A stretch of 64,000 nucleotides of DNA. It comes from Delftia tsuruhatensis (GTDB lineage Bacteria > Pseudomonadota > Gammaproteobacteria > Burkholderiales > Burkholderiaceae_C). This document shows, piece by piece, positions 51,532-59,835 of this stretch. Both the position numbers and the translations under genes were made by a program. The notes beneath the pieces were generated by a model that was not told the DNA's origin, did no database searches, and was given only the letters and a program-made list of their open reading frames with translations. Numbering within the stretch: the stretch's first letter is position 1; every line of letters begins with the position of its first letter. The stretch lies in NCBI RefSeq assembly GCF_903815225.1, contig NZ_LR813084.1:2646501-2710500 (forward strand), in the 5' to 3' direction.

Positions 51532-54500
51532 ATGACCCAGCAACGGATAGAGCGTACCCACTACTTCGCCGGCGAAGCGCTGCTGACCGACGATTTCATC
51601 ACCGAGCAGAACTACAACATGGCGATGCTGCGCAACCACAACCGCAGCCTGCATACCTACGGCATCGCCCGCGGGCTGGAGGTCGCGCATGACACCACGG
51701 TCGATGCCACCCAGGTCGAGATCGCGCCCGGAACCGCCATCGATCGCCTGGGCCGGGAGATCATTCTGCTCGAGCGGCTGGTGCTGCGCCTGCGCGATCC
51801 CGAACCCGGCAGGAACTATTACCTGACGATCACCTACGACGAGGTCTACGGCGACTACACCGACCAGAGCGGCGTTCCCGGCTACAAGCGCATCATCCAG
51901 AAGCCCAGGATCAGCTGCGAGCTCAACCTGCAGGATCCCGGGCTGCATCTGCTGCTGGCGGTGATCGGGCTTTCCTCCGAGGGCCGGATCAACCAACTCA
52001 CCTACAAGTTCGGCAGTTTCGAGCGGCGCTACGTCGGGTCGGTGCTGGGCACCGTGGCCTTCATCACGGAAGGCAGTGGTGTGGCCCTGGATGGCGAAGC
52101 GCGCGCGGTGCCGCTGCTGTCCAGCGAGGGCATGCTGGAGATCGGCAACCCTGCGCCGGCGGGCGGATACGCCAGCATCAGCGCCCGCCGCGAGTCCTCT
52201 GGCACGGGCCAGCAGCGTGACTATCTGCTGGTCGATGCGCCACGGACCCAGTTCTCCGGCCTGGCGACCACGCGCAACAACCTGGGCATAGGCGTGGACC
52301 AGCCGCTGGCCAATCTTCAACTCGACGCCATCACTTTCAAAGGCCCTGGCACGCTGTCCTCGAACGGCCAGCAAGTCACGCTGACCGAGCCGCCGCAACC
52401 CTTCTTCCAGGTGGGCGACGTGCTGATCTCCGATCCGATGGTGACCCAGGCGGCGCAAACGCGCACGATCACGGCCGTCAACCCGCAGTACCGGCAGGTC
52501 ACCGTGGACACGGCCTTCCACCCGCCGCTGGCCAATGCGCCCTACACCTATGTGCGCGCACTGCTGGCGAGCTTTTCCAGCGCCAGCGCCGGGCCGCTGC
52601 TGCAGGTGGGCTGCGACGGCACGGTGGGACTGGGCGGCAGGTATGCCGTGCGCTCGGGCCTGCCGGACGACGGCCTGAGCGCGCTGGTCATCACGCCGGA
52701 CCGCAAGGTCGGCATCGGACTGGCGACCACCGGGCCGCAGGCCGAGCTGGATGTCAATGGCGTGGTCCATGCCGCGGCCGCCAACATCGACGGCAAGGTG
52801 ATCGCCGGCAGCTTCGAAGGCAATGGCTCCAAGCTCGTGGGCCTGCCCATCCTGAGTTTCTGGACCCAGGAAAGCCCGGGCCAGCCGAACAGCAAGCTGA
52901 ACTACATGCAGGGCAACGTCGGCATCCGCGCGAGCAATTCACCAGGCTCGCTGGGCGTCGGCGGTGGCCAGGCGACGATAGGCTCGGGCCTGATCAAGAC
53001 CAAGCAGATCCAGACCGTCGAGGGCAGGACCACGGCCACCGTCCAGGGCTACCAGACCCAGCTGCACAAGGAGGTCAGCGTCGGTGACTCCATCACCATC
53101 GGCGAGCTGGTGCCCATGCCGTTGACGGTCACCCAGGTGGCCTCCGATCTCGGACTGACCGTGGACACGCAGCCGCAGTTCGTGCTCTACAACGCCCAGT
53201 ACCAGACCCGGGCGGCCAATGGCGCGGTCGTGCAGGGGCAGGGCACGATCTCCAGCAACGGGACGGCGATCGTCGGGGTCGGGACCCATTTCAAGGCGGT
53301 GCTGCAGCAGGGCGATCAACTGATCGTGCCGCAGTTCAAGCTCGCCGGTGCTGACCCGGTGAGCTGGATGGTCCAGGCGGTCGATGCCGAGCAGCAGCAG
53401 ATGACGCTGGCGGCGCCGGCCGGTGCGAGCCAGTTCGACGCCAACAACTCGGCCTTTGTCGTGGCGCAGGCGCTGCTGGCACAGTTCAAATCCACCGATA
53501 CCAGCGGCCTGGTGCAGACGCCGGTCCCGGCCATGCTGGTACAGACCAACGGCACGGCACCCTCGCCGAACACCGTGGCGATCAATGTCGAGATCGGCGA
53601 CGTGGATCCTGCCTATGCATTGCAGGTCAATGGAGATGTCAGCTTCAGCAGCAATGGCGGAACCACCACCCGGGTCCAGACGCTGATCGCGACGCGCAAC
53701 ATCCTGGTCGATGGCGACGGCACGGCCGCGCAGTTGCTGCAGGTCGGCGAGCATGGTGCCACGCCGCTGCTGGCGGTGACCCCGGGCAATGTGGTGCTCG
53801 GCCAGGCGTCGGGCGATGCGAAGTATCTGCTCGATGCTGCGGGCTCCATCCATTCCAGCCAGGACATCGTCGGCGACAAGGTGGTGCAGGGCGGGACGCT
53901 GCAAGGCAGCAACCTGGACGTCAGCGGCTGCCGGATCGATGCACAGGGCAGCGTGCAGATCCTCGGCGTGCGCTCGGGCCCCTGGGACGAGACGCACATG
54001 ACGTCCGCCCCTGACGGCGTCAGCAGCAGCTTCAGCCGGCGCGCGGCCACCGATGGCCACGTGCTGGCCACGGTGGGCCGCGTGCAGCAGCACAACCAGT
54101 TCTTCGGTTTTCTGGAAGGCGCCACCACCGACAGCAGTGGAGCCCCCACCAGCTACACCTATGCGGGCACCCTGTGCTATCCCTACACCGCCGGCGGTGG
54201 CAAGAAGAGCAGCGGGACGACCTACTATCCGACCCTCCCCGGCAGCTTCACGCTGCCCGTGCGGGCGGGCGAGACCTGGACGCTGACGCTCAACTGGTTG
54301 CCGTCCGGCGCGGGCATGAAGCCCCCGGGCTGCGAGTTCTACTGGGTGCCCCTGGGCACGGTGCAGACCGGCGAGGCCTTGCTGCAAGAACGTCCGCAGG
54401 AGCGCGGGGCGCCCGTGGCCTTGGGCGATGCCGGCGGCCAGGCACCGATGGCGGGCCCGGCCGGCGGGCCCGGCGTGCAAAGCTCCATGCAGGCGGCGAT

Positions 54501-55362
54501 GGCCGAGTTTCGCCGTTTCCTGACATCCGGCGATTTCGAGCGCGATTCGATCCAGGCCGCCCAGCGCAACATCGACCAGCGCGTGGGCGACCTGGCCCAG
54601 GTCTTCGGCGATGCCACCGCCATGAGTGCCAGTCCCGATGACCGGGCCGCCTTCATCAAGGATCTGCAGAACATCGTCTGTTCGGCGGCGCCGCCCGGCC
54701 AGGTGCCGGACAACGCGGTCGATCCGCGGCACATCCAGGACCTGATCGACACCTTCGGCCGTGTCACGGGCCACTCTTTCACCGGGCAGCAGCGCGAACT
54801 GCTGACCAGCGGCGTGCAGGCACTGGTACGGATCAACGACAACGACCAGAACCGGCACGACCTGAACCTGATCAAGAACAACATCGACCACTTCCTCGAC
54901 GCCGTGGGCCAGGCCATCGGCAAGGCGTTCGGCACCAACGAACGCCGCCTGTTGACGCGGGCGCTGGTGAGGCTGGTCGGCGACGGCTCGCAGGCCGTGG
55001 CCGCGGGTGGCGCGGATGCGCCAGGAACTTCGCCCGCCGACCAGGTGTCCGGCGACGCAGGCGGCGGCCCGGCAGAGGGGGGAGGGGAGAGCGCGGGAGA
55101 GGGCGGCGGCGATGCCAGGGCCGCGGCGGTCGATGACTTCCTGCAGCAGGTCGGGCAGGCGCTGGGCACCCCGCTGGATGAGGCCGGCCGCGGCAGCTTG
55201 CAGCAGGTGGTCGCCGACATCCTGGCCCGGCAGCCGGCGCGTGAACAGGCGAGCGCCCTTCTGGTCGACAGTGTTTCCGCCATCGCCGGTGAGCCGATGG
55301 CGAAGGCTGCGCAGGGCCGGATCACGCGCGCGGTGGGCAAGCTGCTGGACGCACTGGGATGA
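51532..55362 (+). CDS. Large fibre-like protein (target-binding candidate)
   Basis: A 1276-residue protein. The N-terminus (residues 1-160) resembles that of the short protein before it. The middle is beta-rich with two diverged copies of one domain (residues about 271-360 and 570-665, both with SSNG, a GDxLI core and an F-S ending). FLEGATTDSSG and the Tyr/Gly-rich stretch near 870-960 may be a receptor-binding part. The C-terminal quarter has helical repeats starting at about 1067, 1117, 1200 and 1248. It probably recognises the target cell. It overlaps the first oxygenase gene. Confidence 0.7.
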   Translation: MTQQRIERTHYFAGEALLTDDFITEQNYNMAMLRNHNRSLHTYGIARGLEVAHDTTVDATQVEIAPGTAIDRLGREIILLERLVLRLRDPEPGRNYYLTITYDEVYGDYTDQSGVPGYKRIIQKPRISCELNLQDPGLHLLLAVIGLSSEGRINQLTYKFGSFERRYVGSVLGTVAFITEGSGVALDGEARAVPLLSSEGMLEIGNPAPAGGYASISARRESSGTGQQRDYLLVDAPRTQFSGLATTRNNLGIGVDQPLANLQLDAITFKGPGTLSSNGQQVTLTEPPQPFFQVGDVLISDPMVTQAAQTRTITAVNPQYRQVTVDTAFHPPLANAPYTYVRALLASFSSASAGPLLQVGCDGTVGLGGRYAVRSGLPDDGLSALVITPDRKVGIGLATTGPQAELDVNGVVHAAAANIDGKVIAGSFEGNGSKLVGLPILSFWTQESPGQPNSKLNYMQGNVGIRASNSPGSLGVGGGQATIGSGLIKTKQIQTVEGRTTATVQGYQTQLHKEVSVGDSITIGELVPMPLTVTQVASDLGLTVDTQPQFVLYNAQYQTRAANGAVVQGQGTISSNGTAIVGVGTHFKAVLQQGDQLIVPQFKLAGADPVSWMVQAVDAEQQQMTLAAPAGASQFDANNSAFVVAQALLAQFKSTDTSGLVQTPVPAMLVQTNGTAPSPNTVAINVEIGDVDPAYALQVNGDVSFSSNGGTTTRVQTLIATRNILVDGDGTAAQLLQVGEHGATPLLAVTPGNVVLGQASGDAKYLLDAAGSIHSSQDIVGDKVVQGGTLQGSNLDVSGCRIDAQGSVQILGVRSGPWDETHMTSAPDGVSSSFSRRAATDGHVLATVGRVQQHNQFFGFLEGATTDSSGAPTSYTYAGTLCYPYTAGGGKKSSGTTYYPTLPGSFTLPVRAGETWTLTLNWLPSGAGMKPPGCEFYWVPLGTVQTGEALLQERPQERGAPVALGDAGGQAPMAGPAGGPGVQSSMQAAMAEFRRFLTSGDFERDSIQAAQRNIDQRVGDLAQVFGDATAMSASPDDRAAFIKDLQNIVCSAAPPGQVPDNAVDPRHIQDLIDTFGRVTGHSFTGQQRELLTSGVQALVRINDNDQNRHDLNLIKNNIDHFLDAVGQAIGKAFGTNERRLLTRALVRLVGDGSQAVAAGGADAPGTSPADQVSGDAGGGPAEGGGESAGEGGGDARAAAVDDFLQQVGQALGTPLDEAGRGSLQQVVADILARQPAREQASALLVDSVSAIAGEPMAKAAQGRITRAVGKLLDALG

Positions 55363-56072
55363 AACCCGCGCATGCACCCTGGGAACAAGGCCGCATGCCC
55401 GGCGATGGGCAGGTGCTGCGTCGGCGCGTTCTGGACGAGGCCGGCTGCGAGGACTGGGTGCTTGCCGTGCTGCTGCAGGAGCGGCATTGGCGTCGTCGCC
55501 ATCCCGAGGTGCCATTCCATACGCTGGGCCTGGCCGCCTATCTGGACGCCGTCGCCGCCGCCGGCCAGGGCTACCACCGCGCCGAGCTGCGCGAGAGCAG
55601 CAATGCACTGCTGGCCCGGCATTTCAGGCCTTTGCTGGAGCGGGTCGCGGCAACGCTGCGGGCCATGCTGGGCATGCCGGCCCGGCTGGCCGACTCGGAG
55701 GCGGCCTTGCCAGGCTTCCACATCTACCTGCCGCACCCGGCGCTGGACGGGCCTGTCGCCAGCGTGCATCGCGACCTGCAGTACCGCCAGGCCTTTCCCG
55801 CAGCGACGCCAGACCCGGGCGACGTGCTGAGCTTCACCTTGCCGTTGTGCAATCCGCCAGGCAGCGGGCTTTCGGTCTGGCCCGCTGCGGGCGATCCTGG
55901 GGCGGGGGCCGAGGCGGCGCACCGGTTTCATCCCTACCGTCCTGGCGAAATCGTCGTGCACGACGGACTCGCCCCGCACCAGGCCGTGCTGTGCTGCGGG
56001 CACGGCGATCCGCGCATCTCGCTTCAGGGCCATGGCCTGCGGATGGGCGGTGAATTCCTGCTCTACTGGTGA
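55359..56072 (+). CDS. Fe(II)/2-oxoglutarate oxygenase-like protein, first of two paralogues
   Basis: A 237-residue protein with the double-stranded beta-helix oxygenase pattern. The iron ligands are His137-x-Asp139 (SVHRDLQY) and His207 (DGLAPHQAV). Arg219 or Arg228 could bind 2-oxoglutarate. It ends with LQGHGLRMGGEFLLYW, shared with the next gene's end. It is coupled (ATGA) to the large fibre gene. Such enzymes hydroxylate amino-acid side chains or small molecules, so a particle protein or cargo is the natural target to suspect. Confidence 0.72.
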   Translation: MKPAHAPWEQGRMPGDGQVLRRRVLDEAGCEDWVLAVLLQERHWRRRHPEVPFHTLGLAAYLDAVAAAGQGYHRAELRESSNALLARHFRPLLERVAATLRAMLGMPARLADSEAALPGFHIYLPHPALDGPVASVHRDLQYRQAFPAATPDPGDVLSFTLPLCNPPGSGLSVWPAAGDPGAGAEAAHRFHPYRPGEIVVHDGLAPHQAVLCCGHGDPRISLQGHGLRMGGEFLLYW

Positions 56073-56076
56073 TGCC

Positions 56077-56937
56077 ATGATCCGCCATGCACGTTCTTTC
56101 TCCACTGCCGCCGCCATGACGCAGACCCTGGCCGAGGCAGGTCCGGAGACCCGGGCAGCGATGCCGGGGCGGACTGCCGTGCTGGAGCTGCCGCTGCTCG
56201 ATGCGCAGGAATGCCTGGCCGTGGCCGATCAGCTGTGCGCTCTCGATGCCTTCTGGCTGCACCGCCACCGGCGCCTGCCTTTCTACACGCTGGGGGCGAC
56301 CCATTACTATGACCTGGGCACGGCACCGCCTGCCTATTTCCGGCTGGCTCGGCAGTACAACCCGTTCCTGCAGGCCAACTTCGGCGCCATCTATGAGGCT
56401 TTGACGGCCACGCTTGCCGAGGCGCTGGCGGCACCGGTGGTGCTGCGCAGCGATGTCGCGTGGCCGGGGTTTCACCTGTTCGGCGCCGACCCGGCCTTCG
56501 CGGAGCTTCCCGGCCATGACGTCATGCAATCCGAATGGCTGCGCACGCGGCACGGCGACCAGTACCCGGGCAACCCCATCCACGTGGACCTCGCCCACCG
56601 CTGCCTTCCCTGGCCGCCCGGGGTGGACCCCGACGGCCTGCCGACCTTGTCGCTGACCTTGCCGATCGCGGTGCCGGCCTCGGGGGCGGGCCTGTATCTG
56701 TGGCCGCAGGAGCTGTCCGATGCCCATGCCCTGGACGCCGCCGGCGAGGCCAGGTTGCAGCACCGGCTGCGGCAGCTGCCCCGGCGCTTCATCCGCTACC
56801 AGCCGGGCCGCTTGGTCGTGCATGGCGGCAGCGCCTATCACCAGGCCCGGGGCCTGCCCACGGTTCCTGGCGAGTTCCGGATGACGCTGCAGGGCAACGG
56901 CCTGCGGGTCGATGGCGTCTGGCACCTGTTCTGGTAG
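56077..56937 (+). CDS. Fe(II)/2-oxoglutarate oxygenase-like protein, second paralogue
   Basis: A 286-residue paralogue of the preceding protein. Iron ligands His169-x-Asp171 (PIHVDLAHR) and His255 (GSAYHQARG), with Arg268 as possible cosubstrate ligand (GEFRMTLQGNGLRVDG). It shares TLG-x-Y, GFH, SLTLPI and the LQGxGLR end with the first copy. The start at 56077 was chosen; the Met at 56116 is an alternative. It lies four bases after the first copy's stop. Function as for the first copy, possibly with a different substrate residue. Confidence 0.72.
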   Translation: MIRHARSFSTAAAMTQTLAEAGPETRAAMPGRTAVLELPLLDAQECLAVADQLCALDAFWLHRHRRLPFYTLGATHYYDLGTAPPAYFRLARQYNPFLQANFGAIYEALTATLAEALAAPVVLRSDVAWPGFHLFGADPAFAELPGHDVMQSEWLRTRHGDQYPGNPIHVDLAHRCLPWPPGVDPDGLPTLSLTLPIAVPASGAGLYLWPQELSDAHALDAAGEARLQHRLRQLPRRFIRYQPGRLVVHGGSAYHQARGLPTVPGEFRMTLQGNGLRVDGVWHLFW

Positions 56938-56947
56938 CGACCGTCCG

Positions 56948-57454
56948 ATGTTCCTGCCCGCAGACCGATTCCCCTTCGTCGCCGCGCTGTGCGCCGCGTG
57001 CCCCGCGGTGCGCGCCGAATACGAGGCGCTGCTGCCCGGCGAATTCCAGGCATGGCCCGAAACCCGGCTGTACCGCCAGGGCTGGGACGTCTATGGCCTG
57101 CACGCTGCCGGACGGAGGCTGACCTGCAACGCCATCTACTGCCCCGCGACGACGCAACTGCTGGAGCGCAACGTGCCGGGCCTGGTCAACGCCGGCTACT
57201 CGCGGCTGGCCCCCGGCACCCACATCGTGCCGCACACCGGCTACACCAGCGATGTGCTGCGCCTGCACCTGACGCTGAAGAGCTCTGGCAACGGCGGCCT
57301 GCGGGTCGGCAGCCAGCTGCGGCGCTGGATCGAAGGGGAATGCCTGGTCTTCGACGACACCGTCGAGCACGAAGCCTGGCACCATGGCCCCGGGGAGCGC
57401 GTGGTGCTGCTGGTCGATTTCCTGCGGACTGCCGAGAGGGCGCCCGAGGCATGA
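56948..57454 (+). CDS. Aspartyl/asparaginyl beta-hydroxylase-like protein
   Basis: A 168-residue protein matching the AspH/LpxO-like family. YCPATTQLLERNVPGLVNAGYSRLAPGTHIVPHTGYTSDVLRLHLTL contains the first iron His (His96), and LVFDDTVEHEAWHHGPGERVVLLVDFLR contains the second (His141) and the cosubstrate-binding Arg151. The family uses His-His and a water in place of the Asp. It hydroxylates Asp/Asn residues in EGF-like domains in eukaryotes, or lipids in bacteria. It overlaps the ATPase gene and follows two other oxygenases. Confidence 0.8.
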   Translation: MFLPADRFPFVAALCAACPAVRAEYEALLPGEFQAWPETRLYRQGWDVYGLHAAGRRLTCNAIYCPATTQLLERNVPGLVNAGYSRLAPGTHIVPHTGYTSDVLRLHLTLKSSGNGGLRVGSQLRRWIEGECLVFDDTVEHEAWHHGPGERVVLLVDFLRTAERAPEA

Positions 57455-59763
57455 CGCACGCCCGTCCCCTGTCCCGTGCGGACCTTGCCGGCCCGGGCCT
57501 GGCCAGCGGCGCTTATGCCGGCCACCAGGAACTGCTGGCGCAACTGTGCGCGTTCGGCGACGCGGTGATCGAAGCGGCGCTGCTGCGCCAGCGGCGGGAG
57601 GCAGCCGAGGTCGAAGCGGCTGCGATGCGCCCGCCGGCCCGCCCGCCGCACCAGCTGTTCGCCGACCAGGCTGCGCAGATGCAGGCGCAGATGGCGGAGC
57701 TGGCGTCCCACCGCTGGGACGCGATCGAGGGCCGCATGGCGGCGACCCATGCGGCCGGCATCTTCATTCCATGGATCCATCTGGCCCAGCTTTTCCAGCT
57801 GACCCGGCAAGAGCAGCAGCTGCTGCTCGCCGCCTTGCTGGGGGAGATCGAGGGGCACTACCGTGTCGCCCTGCGTTCGCTCCATGATGCTGCCCAGTGC
57901 GCGGCCGGACCGGCAGACGCTCCCGCGTCCTGGCTGACCCTGGCCTCGGCCGCAAGCCTGTTCGGAGGCGGCATCCAGGGCCGGGCCGCCATCCAGCAGG
58001 CGCTGGCGGGCGATGGCCCGCTGCGCCATTGGCGGCTGCTGGAACTCATGCCGGGCACCGAGCTGGCGGCGATGGCCGGTGCCCTGCGTCCGGCGCCCAT
58101 GGTGGCCGCCTACCTGCTGGCGACGGCAATGCCCCGGCTGCGCCTGGGTGAAGCACTGGCGCCATTGCCCGCCGCCCCGCCCCTGGCTGACCACCTGACC
58201 ACCGCCCCCGTGCTGCAGCGGCTGCAGCGGTTCGTCACCCGCTGCGGGCCCGGCGCGCCTGGTGCCGCCGCTTACCTGCTGCATTTGCAAGGCGCCGATA
58301 CCACGCTGCTGGCGAGCCTGTGTGCCGCCACCTTCGAGCCATGGGGGCTGCGCTGCATGCGGCTCGACGGTCGCCAGGTCTGGCAGGCCTATGTCGCGGG
58401 GCAACGCAGCCGCGAAGGACTGGTGCAGCAACTGCGCGCCCTGTGCCGCGATGCCCTGCTGTGCAACAGGGTGCTGGTGGTCACCCATGCGCCATGGCTG
58501 TCCGTCCCCGATGCCGCCGAAGCCGACCCGGCCTCGGACCGGGTCGATGACCTGTTCGACGCCGTGTTCCACACCTTGCTCGAAAGCCAGCGCTACTGCG
58601 CCGTGCTGAATGGCCCGGCGGCCCGCCTGGCCGACTTCGCCCATCGCCATGAGGCCCACGAAGTGGTGCCGGTGCTGGTCAGGACCGACATGCCGGATGC
58701 GGGCCTGCGGCAGCGGATCTGGCGCGCGGTGGCGGCACAGCAAGGCCATGCCCTGGACGACGCCGTGATCGCCCAGCTGGTCAACAGCTACCTGTTCACC
58801 GAGACGCAGATCCGGCTCGCGGTCAAGGACGCGGCCAGCCGCGCGCTGCTGGCGGCCGAGGAAGCGCCCAGCGATGCCCGGCCCGGTGCCTTGCCGACCG
58901 AACTGCTGTTCGATGCCTGCCGGGAGCAGAGCCATGCCGGGAACCTGTCCATCGCCCGGGAGGTCCAGACCCGCCACCGCCTGGCCGACATCGTGCTGGC
59001 CCCGGCGACGCGGCGCTGGCTGGAGGAGATCCTGCACCATGCACGGCACCGCCACCAGGTGATCGAGGAATGGGGCTTCGACACCCTGCAGGCCCACGGC
59101 AAGAACCTGTGCGTGCTGTTCCACGGACCCTCGGGCACCGGCAAGACGATGGCGGCGTCCATCATCGCCAACGAGTTGGCGCTGGCCCTGTACAAGGTCG
59201 ATCTGGCCAGCGTGCTGAGCAAGTACATCGGCGAGACCGAAAAGCACCTGGCCCAGTTGTTCGATCAGGCCGAGGCCATGAACGTGGTGCTGTTCTTCGA
59301 CGAGGCGGAGAGCCTGTTTTCCAGGCGCACGGAAACCCGGGATGCGCATGACCGCTATGCCAATCTGCAGACCGGCTACCTGCTGCAGCGCATCGAGACC
59401 TATCCTGGCATCGTCATCCTCTCGACCAACCTGATGAAGAACATGGACAAGGCGTTCACCCGGCGCTTCAAGTTCATGCTGGAGTTTCCGTTTCCCGGGC
59501 CCGACGAGCGCCGCCGGCTGTGGCACAAGGCGTTTCCGCCCGCGCTGCCCCTGGACGGTGACATCGATCTGGCGCTGCTGGCCGAGCGCGCCGCCGTCAG
59601 CGGCGGCAACATCAACAACATCGCCGTGCGGGCGGCCTTCCATGCCGCTGCAGAGGGCCAGCCCCTGGCGTGGCGGCACATCCTGCTGGCGCTCGAACGC
59701 GAATACGACAAGCTGGGCAAGGTGTTCTCTGCCGCCGATTTCACCTGGAACGATGATGACTAG
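57451..59763 (+). CDS. AAA+ ATPase of the eCIS (Pvc15-like)
   Basis: A 770-residue protein. The C-terminal AAA+ domain (from about 520) has Walker A GPSGTGKT (559-566), Walker B LFFDEAES (Asp617, Glu618), an Arg finger region (FTRRFKFMLEF) and sensor 2 (SGGNINNIAVRAAF). The N-terminal 500 residues are a helical domain typical of eCIS ATPases. It is the eCIS-specific ATPase needed for assembly or cargo loading; it is not ClpV, which recycles sheath in T6SS. Its presence separates this locus from T6SS and from prophages. Confidence 0.87.
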   Translation: MTHARPLSRADLAGPGLASGAYAGHQELLAQLCAFGDAVIEAALLRQRREAAEVEAAAMRPPARPPHQLFADQAAQMQAQMAELASHRWDAIEGRMAATHAAGIFIPWIHLAQLFQLTRQEQQLLLAALLGEIEGHYRVALRSLHDAAQCAAGPADAPASWLTLASAASLFGGGIQGRAAIQQALAGDGPLRHWRLLELMPGTELAAMAGALRPAPMVAAYLLATAMPRLRLGEALAPLPAAPPLADHLTTAPVLQRLQRFVTRCGPGAPGAAAYLLHLQGADTTLLASLCAATFEPWGLRCMRLDGRQVWQAYVAGQRSREGLVQQLRALCRDALLCNRVLVVTHAPWLSVPDAAEADPASDRVDDLFDAVFHTLLESQRYCAVLNGPAARLADFAHRHEAHEVVPVLVRTDMPDAGLRQRIWRAVAAQQGHALDDAVIAQLVNSYLFTETQIRLAVKDAASRALLAAEEAPSDARPGALPTELLFDACREQSHAGNLSIAREVQTRHRLADIVLAPATRRWLEEILHHARHRHQVIEEWGFDTLQAHGKNLCVLFHGPSGTGKTMAASIIANELALALYKVDLASVLSKYIGETEKHLAQLFDQAEAMNVVLFFDEAESLFSRRTETRDAHDRYANLQTGYLLQRIETYPGIVILSTNLMKNMDKAFTRRFKFMLEFPFPGPDERRRLWHKAFPPALPLDGDIDLALLAERAAVSGGNINNIAVRAAFHAAAEGQPLAWRHILLALEREYDKLGKVFSAADFTWNDDD

Positions 59764-59835
59764 ACATCGAATCCGCGGCCGGAAGGGCCGGCCGCCAGGA
59801 GCCAGTGGCCCCGTGCCACAGGGAGTCGGCCACCC

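Noticed and set aside
35524..59763. Prophage or R-type pyocin
   Set aside because: No head, terminase, integrase, holin or endolysin genes are seen. The AAA+ ATPase and DUF4157 cargo do not occur in pyocins.
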